From: Natronorubrum daqingense
GTDB taxonomy: Archaea > Halobacteriota > Halobacteria > Halobacteriales > Natrialbaceae
DNA length: 64,000 nucleotides
Assembly: GCF_001971705.1 (NCBI RefSeq)
Contig: NZ_CP019327.1
Coordinates: 2,666,001-2,730,000 of the forward strand
Direction of reading: 5' to 3'
Part shown: piece by piece, positions 1 to 9,913 of the stretch
How the letters are laid out: each line of letters begins with the position of its first letter
Position numbering within the stretch: the stretch's first letter is position 1
Program-made: the position numbers and the translations under genes
Notes under the pieces: model-generated
Told to the model about the DNA's origin: nothing
The model's database searches: none
What the model saw: the letters and a program-made list of their open reading frames with translations, nothing else

Positions 1-887
1 GGACTCGATGGGCCTTTCACCCCTAGACATAGGTCACGCGAGGGTATTGTAGGACACCAACGCTAACAGGCCTCCACGTGGCTTTCGCCACGCTTCACCT
101 TGCCCATGCCTAGATCGTCCGGTTTCGGGTCGTGCCCGATTGACTCCCCGCGCTTGAACACGGCGGCCCTTGTGCAAAGCACTGCGGCCATGTCGGTTTC
201 CCTACGCCTTCCCCGATACCCGGGTTAGACTCGTCAATCAGGCACACTCTCTGGTTCGTTTTTCAAAACGTACGACGGAACACCGGCTTCCCGTGATGCT
301 TACTACAGGTTCGCACCTGATTCATTACTCACAGGACCTTGTGTGCCCCGTCGCTCTATCGCCAACTGATTTCACGCCCTATTGCACCTCCCTTCTGGGG
401 GTACTTTTCAGCGTTCGTTCACACTACTTGTTCGCTATCGGTCTTGAGGAGTGTTTAGTCTTCCCAGTCGATGCCTGGGATATTCACGAGGGATATCCAA
501 CCCCCGATACTCTGGAGCTGACTCGTCTCATACTAATCTACACTACGGGACTGTCACCCTGTCTCGTGCTCTATTCCAAGAGACTTCCTGCAGATCTTCT
601 GAAAGTGATCGTCAGTCCGAACACCACATTGCCCGAAGGCTTCGGTTTGGACTACATCGCGTTCCTTCGCCAGTACTAACGACATCACATTACGTTTTCT
701 TTTCCTGCCGATACTGAGATGTTTCAGTTCTCGGCGTTCCCCATTGCGCGAAGCAATTGCGGTGGGGATTCCCATTCGGAAATCCTGAGTTCTTTCCCTC
801 CGTGCGGGTCCCTCAGGCTTATCGCAGCTTGGCACGTCCGTCTTCAGCTCTCAAGCCGAGCGATCCACCAGCTGGCACAGTAGCCAC
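1..887 (-). rRNA. 23S ribosomal RNA, 5' part (cut by window start)
   Basis: Read on the minus strand, the sequence from about 887 downward starts like archaeal 23S rRNA (GGCTACTGTGCCAGCTGG, then GGACGTGCCAAGCTGCGAT). It continues with conserved 23S domain I and II sequence to the window edge. The 5' end is placed by similarity to known haloarchaeal 23S starts and may be off by a few bases. The gene follows 16S and tRNA-Ala in the usual archaeal order. All ORFs inside it are spurious. Confidence 0.95.
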
Positions 888-901
888 GTTCATCGGATCG
901 G

Positions 902-922
902 GATTACATCAAAGATGTAATC
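902..922 (-). other. Perfect hairpin in the tRNA-Ala/23S spacer
   Basis: GATTACATC and GATGTAATC form a perfect 9-bp stem with a 3-nt loop, 15 nt before the 23S 5' end in transcript direction. It probably belongs to the 23S leader structure. Its partner region beyond the 23S 3' end is outside the window, so the role in processing cannot be tested here. Confidence 0.5.
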
Positions 923-1121
923 GTTAAGTGACCCGGGAACGGGTCCAGTGGACGCCTGGACTACACGTACACACGGTCTCATCTGCACGCCGGTAGACGG
1001 CCGGCCTGCATTGACCCTTCCCAGCCACACTTGCGCGGGCTGGTGCATCGGTTCTGCTTCGGATTCAATCCTCGGGCCGTCTCCCACTTAAGAGACACGA
1101 TCCGTGATTGACTCCGAGTCA

Positions 1122-1193
1122 TGGACCCACAGGGATTCGAACCCTGGGCATCCTCCTTGCAAAGGAGGCACTCTACCACTGAGCTATGGGCCC
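1122..1193 (-). tRNA. tRNA-Ala (anticodon TGC)
   Basis: The 72-nt minus-strand sequence starts GGGCCCATAGCTCAGTGG and ends with the TTCGAATCCC T-arm and TGGGTCCA. The acceptor stem is GGGCCCA paired with TGGGTCC (one G-T pair). The anticodon loop CTTTGCAAG gives anticodon TGC. CCA is not encoded. It lies in the 16S-23S spacer, as is standard in Euryarchaeota. Confidence 0.97.
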
Positions 1194-1195
1194 AC

Positions 1196-1216
1196 GTCCA
1201 CCACTCGATGGTGGAC
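1196..1216 (-). other. Hairpin between 16S and tRNA-Ala
   Basis: GTCCACCA and TGGTGGAC form an 8-bp perfect stem with a 5-nt loop, directly upstream of tRNA-Ala in transcript direction. It is likely a spacer structure used during rRNA/tRNA maturation; this is inference. Confidence 0.45.
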
Positions 1217-1226
1217 ACGAGATGAC

Positions 1227-1284
1227 TGTTAGCCTTGGTAGTTCTGAGGTGCTCGATCGGCCTAACGGTGGGCGATCGAACGTG
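1227..1284 (-). repeat. 16S rRNA processing stem, 3' arm
   Basis: This segment is largely the reverse complement of 2908-2968, on the other side of 16S. Both ends match closely (TTAGCCTTGGTAGTTC at one end, GATCGAACGTG at the other), with a less regular middle. In archaeal pre-rRNA such arms pair into a long stem carrying the bulge-helix-bulge cut by the splicing endonuclease. That endonuclease is encoded in this window at 35420-36481. Confidence 0.75.
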
Positions 1285-1346
1285 AACTGCGTGACGGATA
1301 ACCGTCACGACTTCTGGGCTGGGGCAACGCCCCAGTCCCGGTCTGT

Positions 1347-2819
<1,473 letters not shown>

Positions 2820-2907
2820 GCTATATCTAACTCCCAGCCCCAATGGGCTGGGAGGGCTAAATTTGGCGGTGAATGTCGTATCCAAGATACACACTCACAC
2901 ATGGGTC

Positions 2908-2968
2908 CACGTTCGATGTCCCCCAGATCGTCGACCGATCAAGCGACACCGAACTACCAAGGCTAACA
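2908..2968 (-). repeat. 16S rRNA processing stem, 5' arm
   Basis: This is the inverted partner of 1227-1284 in the 16S leader (CACGTTCGAT at one end, GAACTACCAAGGCTAACA at the other on the plus strand). Pairing would loop out the whole 16S, as expected for archaeal pre-16S maturation. The exact bulge-helix-bulge was not modelled. Confidence 0.75.
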
Positions 2969-3040
2969 TCAAATCCCATCTATACGGCGGACCGCAGGGG
3001 TGAGATTCTCATTTCCTTCGGATCTACTCCTAAGCCATCC

Positions 3041-3432
3041 GGGGTACATAACCCCTTCGGACCGGAGCGATCCATGCTGATGGAGCGAGTTGAACGCCCC
3101 ATCGATCACATTTTCTTTTGCATTCCATCCGAGTTGCCTTATACACTTAAGGGCGTCGGATCGAAGCTCGCCGGAAGTCGCATCCGGCGAGCGATTACGA
3201 TTCAATCTGAACGCCCTGGGACGTATAAGGGCACCGGATCGTCGAGCCAATCGACATCGACCCAACAGATCAACGGCAGATACCCCCATACGACACACCC
3301 CCTGGATGAACCAGCGGGATCGGTACAGGTGGATGGAGTGTCAACCTCCGTGCCGGGAAACGGCCAGAGGGGACGTAGCGGAGTGCGCCACGTCGTTCGC
3401 ATTACTATCGGATGGTGGGTACATACATAAGG
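3041..3432 (-). promoter_or_regulatory. Tandem candidate rRNA operon promoters
   Basis: Four TATA-like elements lie on the minus strand upstream of 16S: TTATGTATGT at 3421-3430, CCTTATACGT at 3221-3230, a TTAAGTGTATAAGG-type element around 3138-3150, and TTATGTACC at about 3043-3051. The outermost and innermost share TTATGT-ACC, and several are preceded by a run of C or G. Tandem promoters with such boxes are known for haloarchaeal rRNA operons. The rest of 2969-3751 shows no gene. Confidence 0.65.
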
Positions 3433-3751
3433 CCGTCGAACGAGACGGCCATAGAAACCCGCTACCATGGGACGATTTTACACTGTTCGAAGAACACTGC
3501 CATCGACGTACCGTACGCTCGAGGAACGGTCGCTACTCCAGAACGAGCACTAGCAGCCGTAGAATATCACGCGGGCGGAGGTCGGCCGGTCATTCCACCC
3601 TTGCAGGCACGGTCGGGCCGAATGAGACCCGCGTAAATTGGTCTCGAGCGTGCACGCGCAAGAACCTGTCGTGACCGAGTGCGACTGAGCCGGTGTGTAC
3701 GTGCGAATGTATCGATGGCGATAAACCCCGCGCGTCGTAAGAGATACACGA

Positions 3752-4129
3752 ATGGTCCGGGATCCGATCGCGTCGGAGTCAACGCCGCCAGCAGAGGAAA
3801 TCTGTGCTGCGCTCGACGACCCCGATTGTCGTGAAATTATCCGGAACCTCGAGGAGCCGATGACGGCGTCGGAGCTCACGGCCGCGTGTGAGATTCCACA
3901 GTCGACGCTGTACCGGAAACTCGAGGTGTTGACCGATGCGACGTTACTCGAGGAGTCCACCGAAATTCGTCAGGATGGACATCACGCGAGCAAGTACGCG
4001 GTTGCGTTCAACGAGATTACGATCGTGTTAGACGACGACCGCTCGCTCGCAGTCCAGATCGAGCGTCCAGCTCGGACGGCGGACGAACGACTGGCCGAGT
4101 TGTGGTCGGAGGTGCGAAAGGAGACATGA
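3752..4129 (+). CDS. Winged helix-turn-helix transcriptional regulator (ArsR-like)
   Basis: This 125-aa protein is almost entirely one winged-helix DNA-binding domain. A helix of the type DDPDCREIIRNLEEPMTASE is followed by a recognition helix in IPQSTLYRKLEVLTDATLL and a wing ending near KYAVAFNEI. Haloarchaea carry many such small ArsR-like regulators paired with a small membrane protein. Here the stop codon overlaps the next start (ATGA at 4126), so the two are translationally coupled. A TATA-like GGCGATAAAC lies about 30 nt before the ATG, consistent with a leaderless transcript. The signal sensed is unknown. Confidence 0.85.
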   Translation: MVRDPIASESTPPAEEICAALDDPDCREIIRNLEEPMTASELTAACEIPQSTLYRKLEVLTDATLLEESTEIRQDGHHASKYAVAFNEITIVLDDDRSLAVQIERPARTADERLAELWSEVRKET

Positions 4130-4422
4130 GTCCGATCGATGTCGGTGGAACCGAAATTGCGCTCGCACTCGCGGTCGTCAAGACGCTCGTCCTCGTCGTC
4201 GGGAGCGCGATCACGTATATCGCGTTCAAGGCGTACAGACGGACGCGCCAGCGTGCACTCGGAATGCTCGCACTCGGGTTCGGCCTCGTAACGCTCGGAC
4301 TCGTGCTGGCGGGGTTGCTCTACGAGTTGCTCAGCGTGCGACTCGCGACGGGGATCTTGCTCGAGAGTCTGCTCGTTCTCGCCGGGTTCGTCGTCATCGC
4401 GTACTCGCTGTACGTGCAATAA
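4126..4422 (+). CDS. Small three-helix membrane protein coupled to the HTH regulator (DUF7521-like)
   Basis: This 98-aa protein has three hydrophobic segments at about residues 10-33, 45-68 and 72-96, and a short basic loop (RRTRQR) after the first. There is no signal peptide cleavage site and no catalytic motif. Start ATG 4126 is chosen because it overlaps the stop of the upstream regulator, rather than an in-frame GTG 24 nt earlier. The HTH-plus-small-membrane-protein pair recurs in haloarchaea; I recognise the arrangement but no function. It could be a membrane partner or sensor for the regulator. Confidence 0.75.
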   Translation: MSPIDVGGTEIALALAVVKTLVLVVGSAITYIAFKAYRRTRQRALGMLALGFGLVTLGLVLAGLLYELLSVRLATGILLESLLVLAGFVVIAYSLYVQ

Positions 4423-4443
4423 GAAAGAATACCGGGTCTGTTT

Positions 4444-5586
4444 TCAGCCGTCGTAGCCGGCTTCCTCCATAATTTCTGCGAATTCGTCGGTTTCCATAGC
4501 GCTCTCGTAGACGATGGCGGTCGCCATTCCGCCGGGATAACTTCCCTCGGTAGTGACGTGGTGGACCTTGTGGCAGTGAGCCGGGTAGATTCCGGGGTCG
4601 GCGTCGGCTTCGAACTCGAGGGTGTAGCGTTCGGCGGGTCCGATGGTGATGACGTCCTCTTCGTGCTGGGCAGATTCTGGAATCGGCGCGCCGTCCTTCT
4701 CGATGGCGGTGAACCGGTGACCGTGCGTGTGGAAGGGGTGTGATTCGTAGCCGTTGTTCGCGATGTGGAGGTGGACGGTGTCGCCTTCCGAGACGATCAG
4801 CGGCGTTCCGAGTTCGGGGTGGAACGTCGTTGGCGCGCTACGGCCGTTGAGCGTGTACGCGTCGGAGGATCGTTCGACCGGGTCGTACTCGGCGTCGCCG
4901 CCTGCTTCCCACTCGTGGAGGTCGGTATCCCAATCCCGCAGCGTGAAGAAGTACTCCCGATCCGGTGGTTCGTACCCCTCGGGATCGACGCGGAGGATCC
5001 CGTACATTCCCATGTCGAGGTGATTGTGCGTTTGGTAGTGACAGTGGTAGACGTGCGTGCCGGGGACGTCGCCTTCGAGCGTGTAGGTGTGGCTCTCGCC
5101 AGCAGTGACGTGTTCGCGGGTGCTGACTGGTGCGCCGTCGTCCTCCCAGGATTTGCCGACAGCGTGGACGTGGACGGTGTGTGAACGATTGTGATCGCTG
5201 TTGTCGTAGGTGAGTTCGAACGTGTCGCCTTCGGACAGTCGGTAGATGGGACCGGGAACGGACGGACCGAGGTCGTCCGCCTGCCAGGCCCAGACTTCGG
5301 GGAGCTCGACGGGACCGTCCGGCGAATCAGCACTGACGAGTTCGTGACGGGCCGGAACCGTCCGGAGGGTCGATTCGTACCCCTGATCGGCGATATCGAC
5401 GATCTGTGGTGGTTCGGTGTACTCGTAGTCGGTGAGTGGTTCGTCCTCGCTTTCGTCATCAGTATCGCCGGTATCGTCGTCGCTCTCGAGCAACGACGCA
5501 CAGCCGGCGAGTCCACCGAGTGTGCCCGTGGCTGCGATCGATAGGACGGTACGTCGGCGAATTCGGTGGGGAGTGGTGGGCGTCAT
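4444..5586 (-). CDS. Two-domain multicopper oxidase, Tat-exported lipoprotein
   Basis: The protein is 380 aa from ATG 5586. An in-frame start 75 nt upstream would put 25 residues before the signal peptide. The N-terminus has RRRTVLSIA and the lipobox LAGC, so export by Tat and lipid anchoring outside the membrane are expected. Two cupredoxin domains are visible. The first contains HVHAVG and HCHYQTHNHLDM; the second contains HPFHTHGH and HCHKVHH followed by PGGM. Each domain therefore has HxH-type (type 2/3) histidines and a Cys-His-Met (type 1) set. The length and two-domain layout differ from three-domain laccases. A substrate cannot be read from sequence; a phenol/metal oxidase is more likely than a nitrite reductase because both domains keep HCH. 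Confidence 0.88.
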   Translation of the reverse strand: MTPTTPHRIRRRTVLSIAATGTLGGLAGCASLLESDDDTGDTDDESEDEPLTDYEYTEPPQIVDIADQGYESTLRTVPARHELVSADSPDGPVELPEVWAWQADDLGPSVPGPIYRLSEGDTFELTYDNSDHNRSHTVHVHAVGKSWEDDGAPVSTREHVTAGESHTYTLEGDVPGTHVYHCHYQTHNHLDMGMYGILRVDPEGYEPPDREYFFTLRDWDTDLHEWEAGGDAEYDPVERSSDAYTLNGRSAPTTFHPELGTPLIVSEGDTVHLHIANNGYESHPFHTHGHRFTAIEKDGAPIPESAQHEEDVITIGPAERYTLEFEADADPGIYPAHCHKVHHVTTEGSYPGGMATAIVYESAMETDEFAEIMEEAGYDG

Positions 5587-5736
5587 GCCGTCAGTCGATA
5601 GTCGGGACCGGGGAGAGAAGATGAAAGCGAGAGTTCCCATCGGTCGGGAAGTTCGACGCATACTCCAGCGCGTAATGGAGTCATACGGTCCGAAAACGGG
5701 AGAGTCGGCGAAGTGAAATCTCGACGCGACGGCGGA

Positions 5737-7200
5737 CTACCGGTTCAGCGTGTGAATCGCGTGGCCGAGCGCGTTCTCCGCGGCTTCCATCACCGATTCG
5801 GAGAGCGTCGGGTGGGCGTGGACCGTCGACGCGACATCCTCGAGCGTGGCGCCTAACTCGATCGCGAGACAGAGTTCGGCGATCAGTTCGGAGGCTTCGG
5901 GGCCGACGATACTGGCTCCGAGGACGTATCCATCGGATTCCTCGGCCACAATTTTGACGAAGCCGTCGGCGTCGCCGGTCGTCAACGCGCGACCGCTGGC
6001 CCGGAAGGGGAACTGTCCGACGACGGGGTCGTAGCCCGCTTCTTCGGCGTCGGTTTCGGTCAGCCCGACGGTCGCGATTTCGGGATCGGTGAAGACGACG
6101 GCGGGCATCGCCTGGTGGTCGATCGCGGCCGGTTCGCCGGCGATGACCTCCGCAGCGGTCTGTCCTTCCATGCTCCCCTTGTGGGCGAGCATCGGCTCGC
6201 CGGCGACGTCGCCGACCGCGAAGATGTGGTCGACGTTCGTACGCGCGCGCGTATCGGTTTGGATAATTCCACGGTCGTCCGTTTCGACGCCGGCAGCCTC
6301 GAGATCGAGCGTGTCCGAGACTGGTTCGCGGCCAACGGCGACGAGTACCTTCTCGACGTCGAGTTCGAGGCGTTCTTCGTCGATCGCTTCGGCGCTGCCG
6401 CCGTTGGCCGCCGCACCGTCGACGGGTTCGGCGACGACGCGGATGTCCTCGTCCGGTTCGTACCACTCGGAGGCGGTGTGCTCGAAGACGAACTCGATTC
6501 CCAGATCGTTCGCCCGCTGTTTGACCGGCCGTTTGAGGTCGTCGTCGTATCCCGGTAAGATCGAATCCAGCATTTCGACGACGGTGACGTCGGTCCCGAG
6601 TTTGGCGTAGACGCTGGCCAGTTCCATGCCGATGTAGCCCGCACCGACGACGACCAACGAGTCGGGGACGGAATCGAGTGCGAGCGCCTGTCGCGAGTCG
6701 ATGACCGGATCGGCGTCGAACGAAAAGTCGGGAATCGCGATCGGACGCGAGCCGGTTGCGACGATCGCGTGTTCGAACTCGAGGCTTTCAGAGCCCTGCC
6801 CCTCGCCGCTGTGAGAGATTCGGGCGGTGTGCTCGTCGACGAACGTGGCGGTTCCCTCGAGCAGGGAGACTTGATTCGCCTTGCAGAGCTTCTCGACGCC
6901 GCTCGTGAGCTGGTCGACGACGCCGTCTTTCCACGAGACCATTCCCGAGAGATCGATCGCCGGGTCGGCGTGGATACCCATCTCCTCGGCGGTCGCGGCT
7001 CCGTGTGCGACGTCGGTCGCCGTGATCAGCGCCTTCGAGGGGATACAGCCGTGGTTCAGACAGGTACCCCCGTAGGCTTCCTTCTCGACGAGCGTGACGT
7101 CCAGATCGAGTTGCCCGGCGCGGATCGCAGCGACGTAGCCCGCGGGGCCGGCCCCGATCACCAGAACGTCCGTCGCGGTCGTGACGTCTCCGACGACCAT
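5737..7200 (-). CDS. lpdA: Dihydrolipoyl dehydrogenase (E3)
   Basis: This 487-aa FAD/NAD flavoprotein reoxidises dihydrolipoamide on E2. The FAD-binding GAGPAG lies at about residues 16-21. The redox disulfide is in GGTCLNHGCIPSKAL, with cysteines near 47 and 52. A second Rossmann motif is VVGAGYIGMELA, and the catalytic C-terminal motif HAHPTLSE is near 461-468. Length and motifs are normal for the family. It is the last gene of the minus-strand E1a-E1b-E2-E3 cluster, with 71 nt between E2 and E3. Being last, it may also serve other lipoyl systems such as glycine cleavage. Confidence 0.95.
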   Translation of the reverse strand: MVVGDVTTATDVLVIGAGPAGYVAAIRAGQLDLDVTLVEKEAYGGTCLNHGCIPSKALITATDVAHGAATAEEMGIHADPAIDLSGMVSWKDGVVDQLTSGVEKLCKANQVSLLEGTATFVDEHTARISHSGEGQGSESLEFEHAIVATGSRPIAIPDFSFDADPVIDSRQALALDSVPDSLVVVGAGYIGMELASVYAKLGTDVTVVEMLDSILPGYDDDLKRPVKQRANDLGIEFVFEHTASEWYEPDEDIRVVAEPVDGAAANGGSAEAIDEERLELDVEKVLVAVGREPVSDTLDLEAAGVETDDRGIIQTDTRARTNVDHIFAVGDVAGEPMLAHKGSMEGQTAAEVIAGEPAAIDHQAMPAVVFTDPEIATVGLTETDAEEAGYDPVVGQFPFRASGRALTTGDADGFVKIVAEESDGYVLGASIVGPEASELIAELCLAIELGATLEDVASTVHAHPTLSESVMEAAENALGHAIHTLNR

Positions 7201-7271
7201 CAGTTCGGTCCCTCCCTCGTGTGTCGTGTGTCAGCGTTCATAGGTCGTAGTAGTCGGTAGTTCTGCTACGG

Positions 7272-8897
7272 TCACTCGAGCAGTAGTAAGTGTGGGTTTT
7301 CGAGAGACTCCATCACGGTGTTCATAAACTGTGCGCCGATTGCACCGTCGATGAGTCGGTGATCGAACGACAGCGAGAGCGTCAGGACGGATCGCGGTTC
7401 GATCGTCTCGGTGCCCTCCTCGTCGGTCACGACGCGTGGCTTGCGTTTGATTTCGCCGACGGCGAGGATGCCCGCTTCGGGGTAGTTGAGAATCGGCGTC
7501 GCGTACTCGCCGCCGATGCCGCCGACGTTGGTGACGGTGAACGTCGATCCCTGCAGTTCGGTGGGACTAACCGTGCGCTCGCGGGCCTTCTGAACCAGTT
7601 CGTTCATCGAGGACGCGAGCGCTAAGAGCCCCTGCTGGTCGGCGTTCTCGACCACCGGCACTAACAGCCCGGCGTCGGTCGCGGTCGCGATGCCGACGTT
7701 GTAGTAATCGCGGTAAACGATCTCCTCGGCGTCGTCGTCGATGACCGCGTTCATCTCGGGGTATTCCTTCAGCGCTGCCACGACGGCCTTCACGATGAAG
7801 GGCATGTAGGTCAGCCGAATTCCGCGATCAGCAGCGCGAGGTTTCAGGTCCTCGCGAGCCTCGACGAGGGCGGTGACGTCGACCTCGTCGTGGTGGGTCA
7901 CGTGTGGGGCGGTGAACTTCGACTCGACCATCGCGTCGGCGGTTCGTTTCCGGACGCCCGCGAAGGGTTCGCGGCGTTCGCGTTCACCGTCCGAGAAGTC
8001 GACACCGGTCGCGTCGGCCGCTCCGCCGGCCTCGAGTCCCTCACTCTCAGCCCCCTGTCGCTTGGCCTCGGCGTACTCGCGAACCGCGTCGGGGGTGACG
8101 AACGGTTGGCCGTCACGCTCTTCGACGGCGGGGACGGCGTCGATGTTTACTCCTTCCTCCTCGGCGATCCGACGAGTTGCGGGCGCAGCCAACGTCTGCT
8201 CACGGTCTGCGTCCTCGAGGTCGGTCGACGGAGCGGACGTGGCTCCGGAAACGGAGGAAGTCGTCGGCGTCGCCTCCGTCCCTGCTCGGTCGTCGACAGT
8301 GTCACTCGAGTCGCCAGCCGTCTCCGTGTCGCTCGACCCAGAATCAGGGGTTTCCTGCCCGCCATCGTCGGCTGCGCTCGCCGCTCGAATGTCGGCCGCG
8401 GTGATCCGACCGCCCGGGCCGCTGCCCCGCACGCTCGAGAGGTCGAGGCCGTCCTCGCGGGCTTTGCGTCGGAGTCTGGGCGGGACGAAGACGCGATCCT
8501 GGGGCGTTCCAGTCTCCTCGGTATCGGCACCGATCGCACCGGGACTGCCGGCCTCGCTCTCCTCGTCTGTCGGGGCGGATTCTGCGTCAGTTGTTGGTTC
8601 AGTTTCCTCGTCCGCGCTCGCGGATCCGCTGTCCGGCTCGGCCGTCTCCGCGTCCTCGCCCTCGAGCGCGAACGTGACGAAGACGTTGCCGACGGGGATC
8701 ACGTCGCCTTCCGCGTAGTGTAACTCGCTGACCGTGCCGTCGACCGGCGAGGGAACCTCGACGAGCGCTTTGTCGGTTTCGACCTCCGCGACCGGTTGAT
8801 CCTCCGTGACCTCGTCGCCTTCTTCGACCAGCCACGAGACCAGTTCGCCCTCCGCGACGCCCTCGCCGACGTCCGGCAGCTTGAACTCGCGAACCAT
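7272..8897 (-). CDS. pdhC: Dihydrolipoamide acyltransferase (E2) of a 2-oxoacid dehydrogenase complex
   Basis: The 541-aa protein has the E2 layout. A lipoyl domain has Lys43 in ETDKALVEVPSP. A long Asp/Glu/Ser/Thr-rich linker follows. A peripheral-subunit-binding domain spans about 137-172 (PPRLRRKAREDGLDL), and a second linker leads to what looks like another binding domain at about 237-275 (APATRRIAEEEGVNI). The catalytic domain starts near 310 and ends with the active-site HRLIDG near 513-518. It moves the acyl group from E1 to CoA. One base separates it from E1b. Two binding-domain-like segments are unusual for an E2. Confidence 0.93.
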   Translation of the reverse strand: MVREFKLPDVGEGVAEGELVSWLVEEGDEVTEDQPVAEVETDKALVEVPSPVDGTVSELHYAEGDVIPVGNVFVTFALEGEDAETAEPDSGSASADEETEPTTDAESAPTDEESEAGSPGAIGADTEETGTPQDRVFVPPRLRRKAREDGLDLSSVRGSGPGGRITAADIRAASAADDGGQETPDSGSSDTETAGDSSDTVDDRAGTEATPTTSSVSGATSAPSTDLEDADREQTLAAPATRRIAEEEGVNIDAVPAVEERDGQPFVTPDAVREYAEAKRQGAESEGLEAGGAADATGVDFSDGERERREPFAGVRKRTADAMVESKFTAPHVTHHDEVDVTALVEAREDLKPRAADRGIRLTYMPFIVKAVVAALKEYPEMNAVIDDDAEEIVYRDYYNVGIATATDAGLLVPVVENADQQGLLALASSMNELVQKARERTVSPTELQGSTFTVTNVGGIGGEYATPILNYPEAGILAVGEIKRKPRVVTDEEGTETIEPRSVLTLSLSFDHRLIDGAIGAQFMNTVMESLENPHLLLLE

Positions 8898-8898
8898 C

Positions 8899-9912
8899 TC
8901 AGAACCCCACCGCGTCGCGAATGCCGTCTTCGATGCGCGCCGGTTCGGGCAGGTAGTAGTCCTCGAGCGCGTACAGCGGGAACGGCGTGTCGAAGCCCGT
9001 GATCCGTTCGACCGGCGCTTCCTGATAGAGCAGGGCCTCCTCCTGGAGCGTCGCGGCGATTTCAGCGCCGAGACCGCCCGTTTTCGGTGCCTCGTGAACC
9101 ACCGCCGCGCGGCCGGTTTTCTTGAACGACTCGACGATCGTCTCCTCGTCGAGTGGCGAAAGCGTCCGCAGGTCGATCACCTCGGCGTCGATCTCGCCCT
9201 CGAGGTTCTCCGCGGCCTCGAGCGTCGGCCGAGTCATCGCACCCCACGTGTAGACCGAGATGTCGCTTCCCTCCCGGCGAACGGCGGCCTCGCCGATCGG
9301 TACCTCGTATGAGTCCGTGGGAACGTCCTCTCTGAACGCCCGGTAGATGAGCTTCGGCTCGAGGAAGATCACCGGGTCCGGATCGCGAATCGCGCTCGTG
9401 AGGAGGCCTTTCGTGTCGTAGGGGGTCGACGGCATGACGACCTTGAGCCCGGGCTGGTGGACGAACATCGCCTCCGAGGACTCGGAGTGGTGTTCCGGCG
9501 CACGGATCCCGCCGCCGTAGGGGGCGCGGACGACCAGCGGACACGTGTATCGCCCGCGCGAGCGCGTTCGGAGGCGCGCGGCGTGGGAGACGATCTGGTC
9601 GAATGCGGGGTAGATGAATCCCAGAAACTGCATCTCGGCGACGGGGCGCATTCCGTAGGCGGCCATTCCGATGGCCGTTCCGACGATACCCGACTCCGCG
9701 AGGGGCGTGTCGACGACGCGATCATCGCCGAACTCCTCGTAGAGGCCCTCCGTCGCCCGGAAGACGCCGCCGTTTTTCCCGACGTCTTCGCCCATGACGA
9801 GGACGTCGTCGTCGCGTTCCATCTCGGTGTGCAAGCCGTCTCTCACTGCTTCGACCAGCGTGAGACGCTCCGATTCGTCGTGCGTTTGCGATCGTGTCTC
9901 GTGTGTTGCCAT
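8899..9912 (-). CDS. pdhB: 2-oxoacid dehydrogenase E1 component, beta subunit
   Basis: The 337-aa protein matches the transketolase-like beta subunit of heterotetrameric E1. It has EDVGKNGGVFRAT near residue 42, DTPLAESGIVGTAIGMA, QIVSHAARLRTRSRG, and a C-terminal transketolase domain (VIDLRTLSPLDEETI, VVHEAPKTGGLGAEI). It pairs with E1 alpha to decarboxylate a 2-oxoacid with thiamine diphosphate. It is one base from each neighbour in the operon. Sequence alone does not separate pyruvate from branched-chain 2-oxoacids. Confidence 0.94.
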   Translation of the reverse strand: MATHETRSQTHDESERLTLVEAVRDGLHTEMERDDDVLVMGEDVGKNGGVFRATEGLYEEFGDDRVVDTPLAESGIVGTAIGMAAYGMRPVAEMQFLGFIYPAFDQIVSHAARLRTRSRGRYTCPLVVRAPYGGGIRAPEHHSESSEAMFVHQPGLKVVMPSTPYDTKGLLTSAIRDPDPVIFLEPKLIYRAFREDVPTDSYEVPIGEAAVRREGSDISVYTWGAMTRPTLEAAENLEGEIDAEVIDLRTLSPLDEETIVESFKKTGRAAVVHEAPKTGGLGAEIAATLQEEALLYQEAPVERITGFDTPFPLYALEDYYLPEPARIEDGIRDAVGF

Positions 9913-9913
9913 G

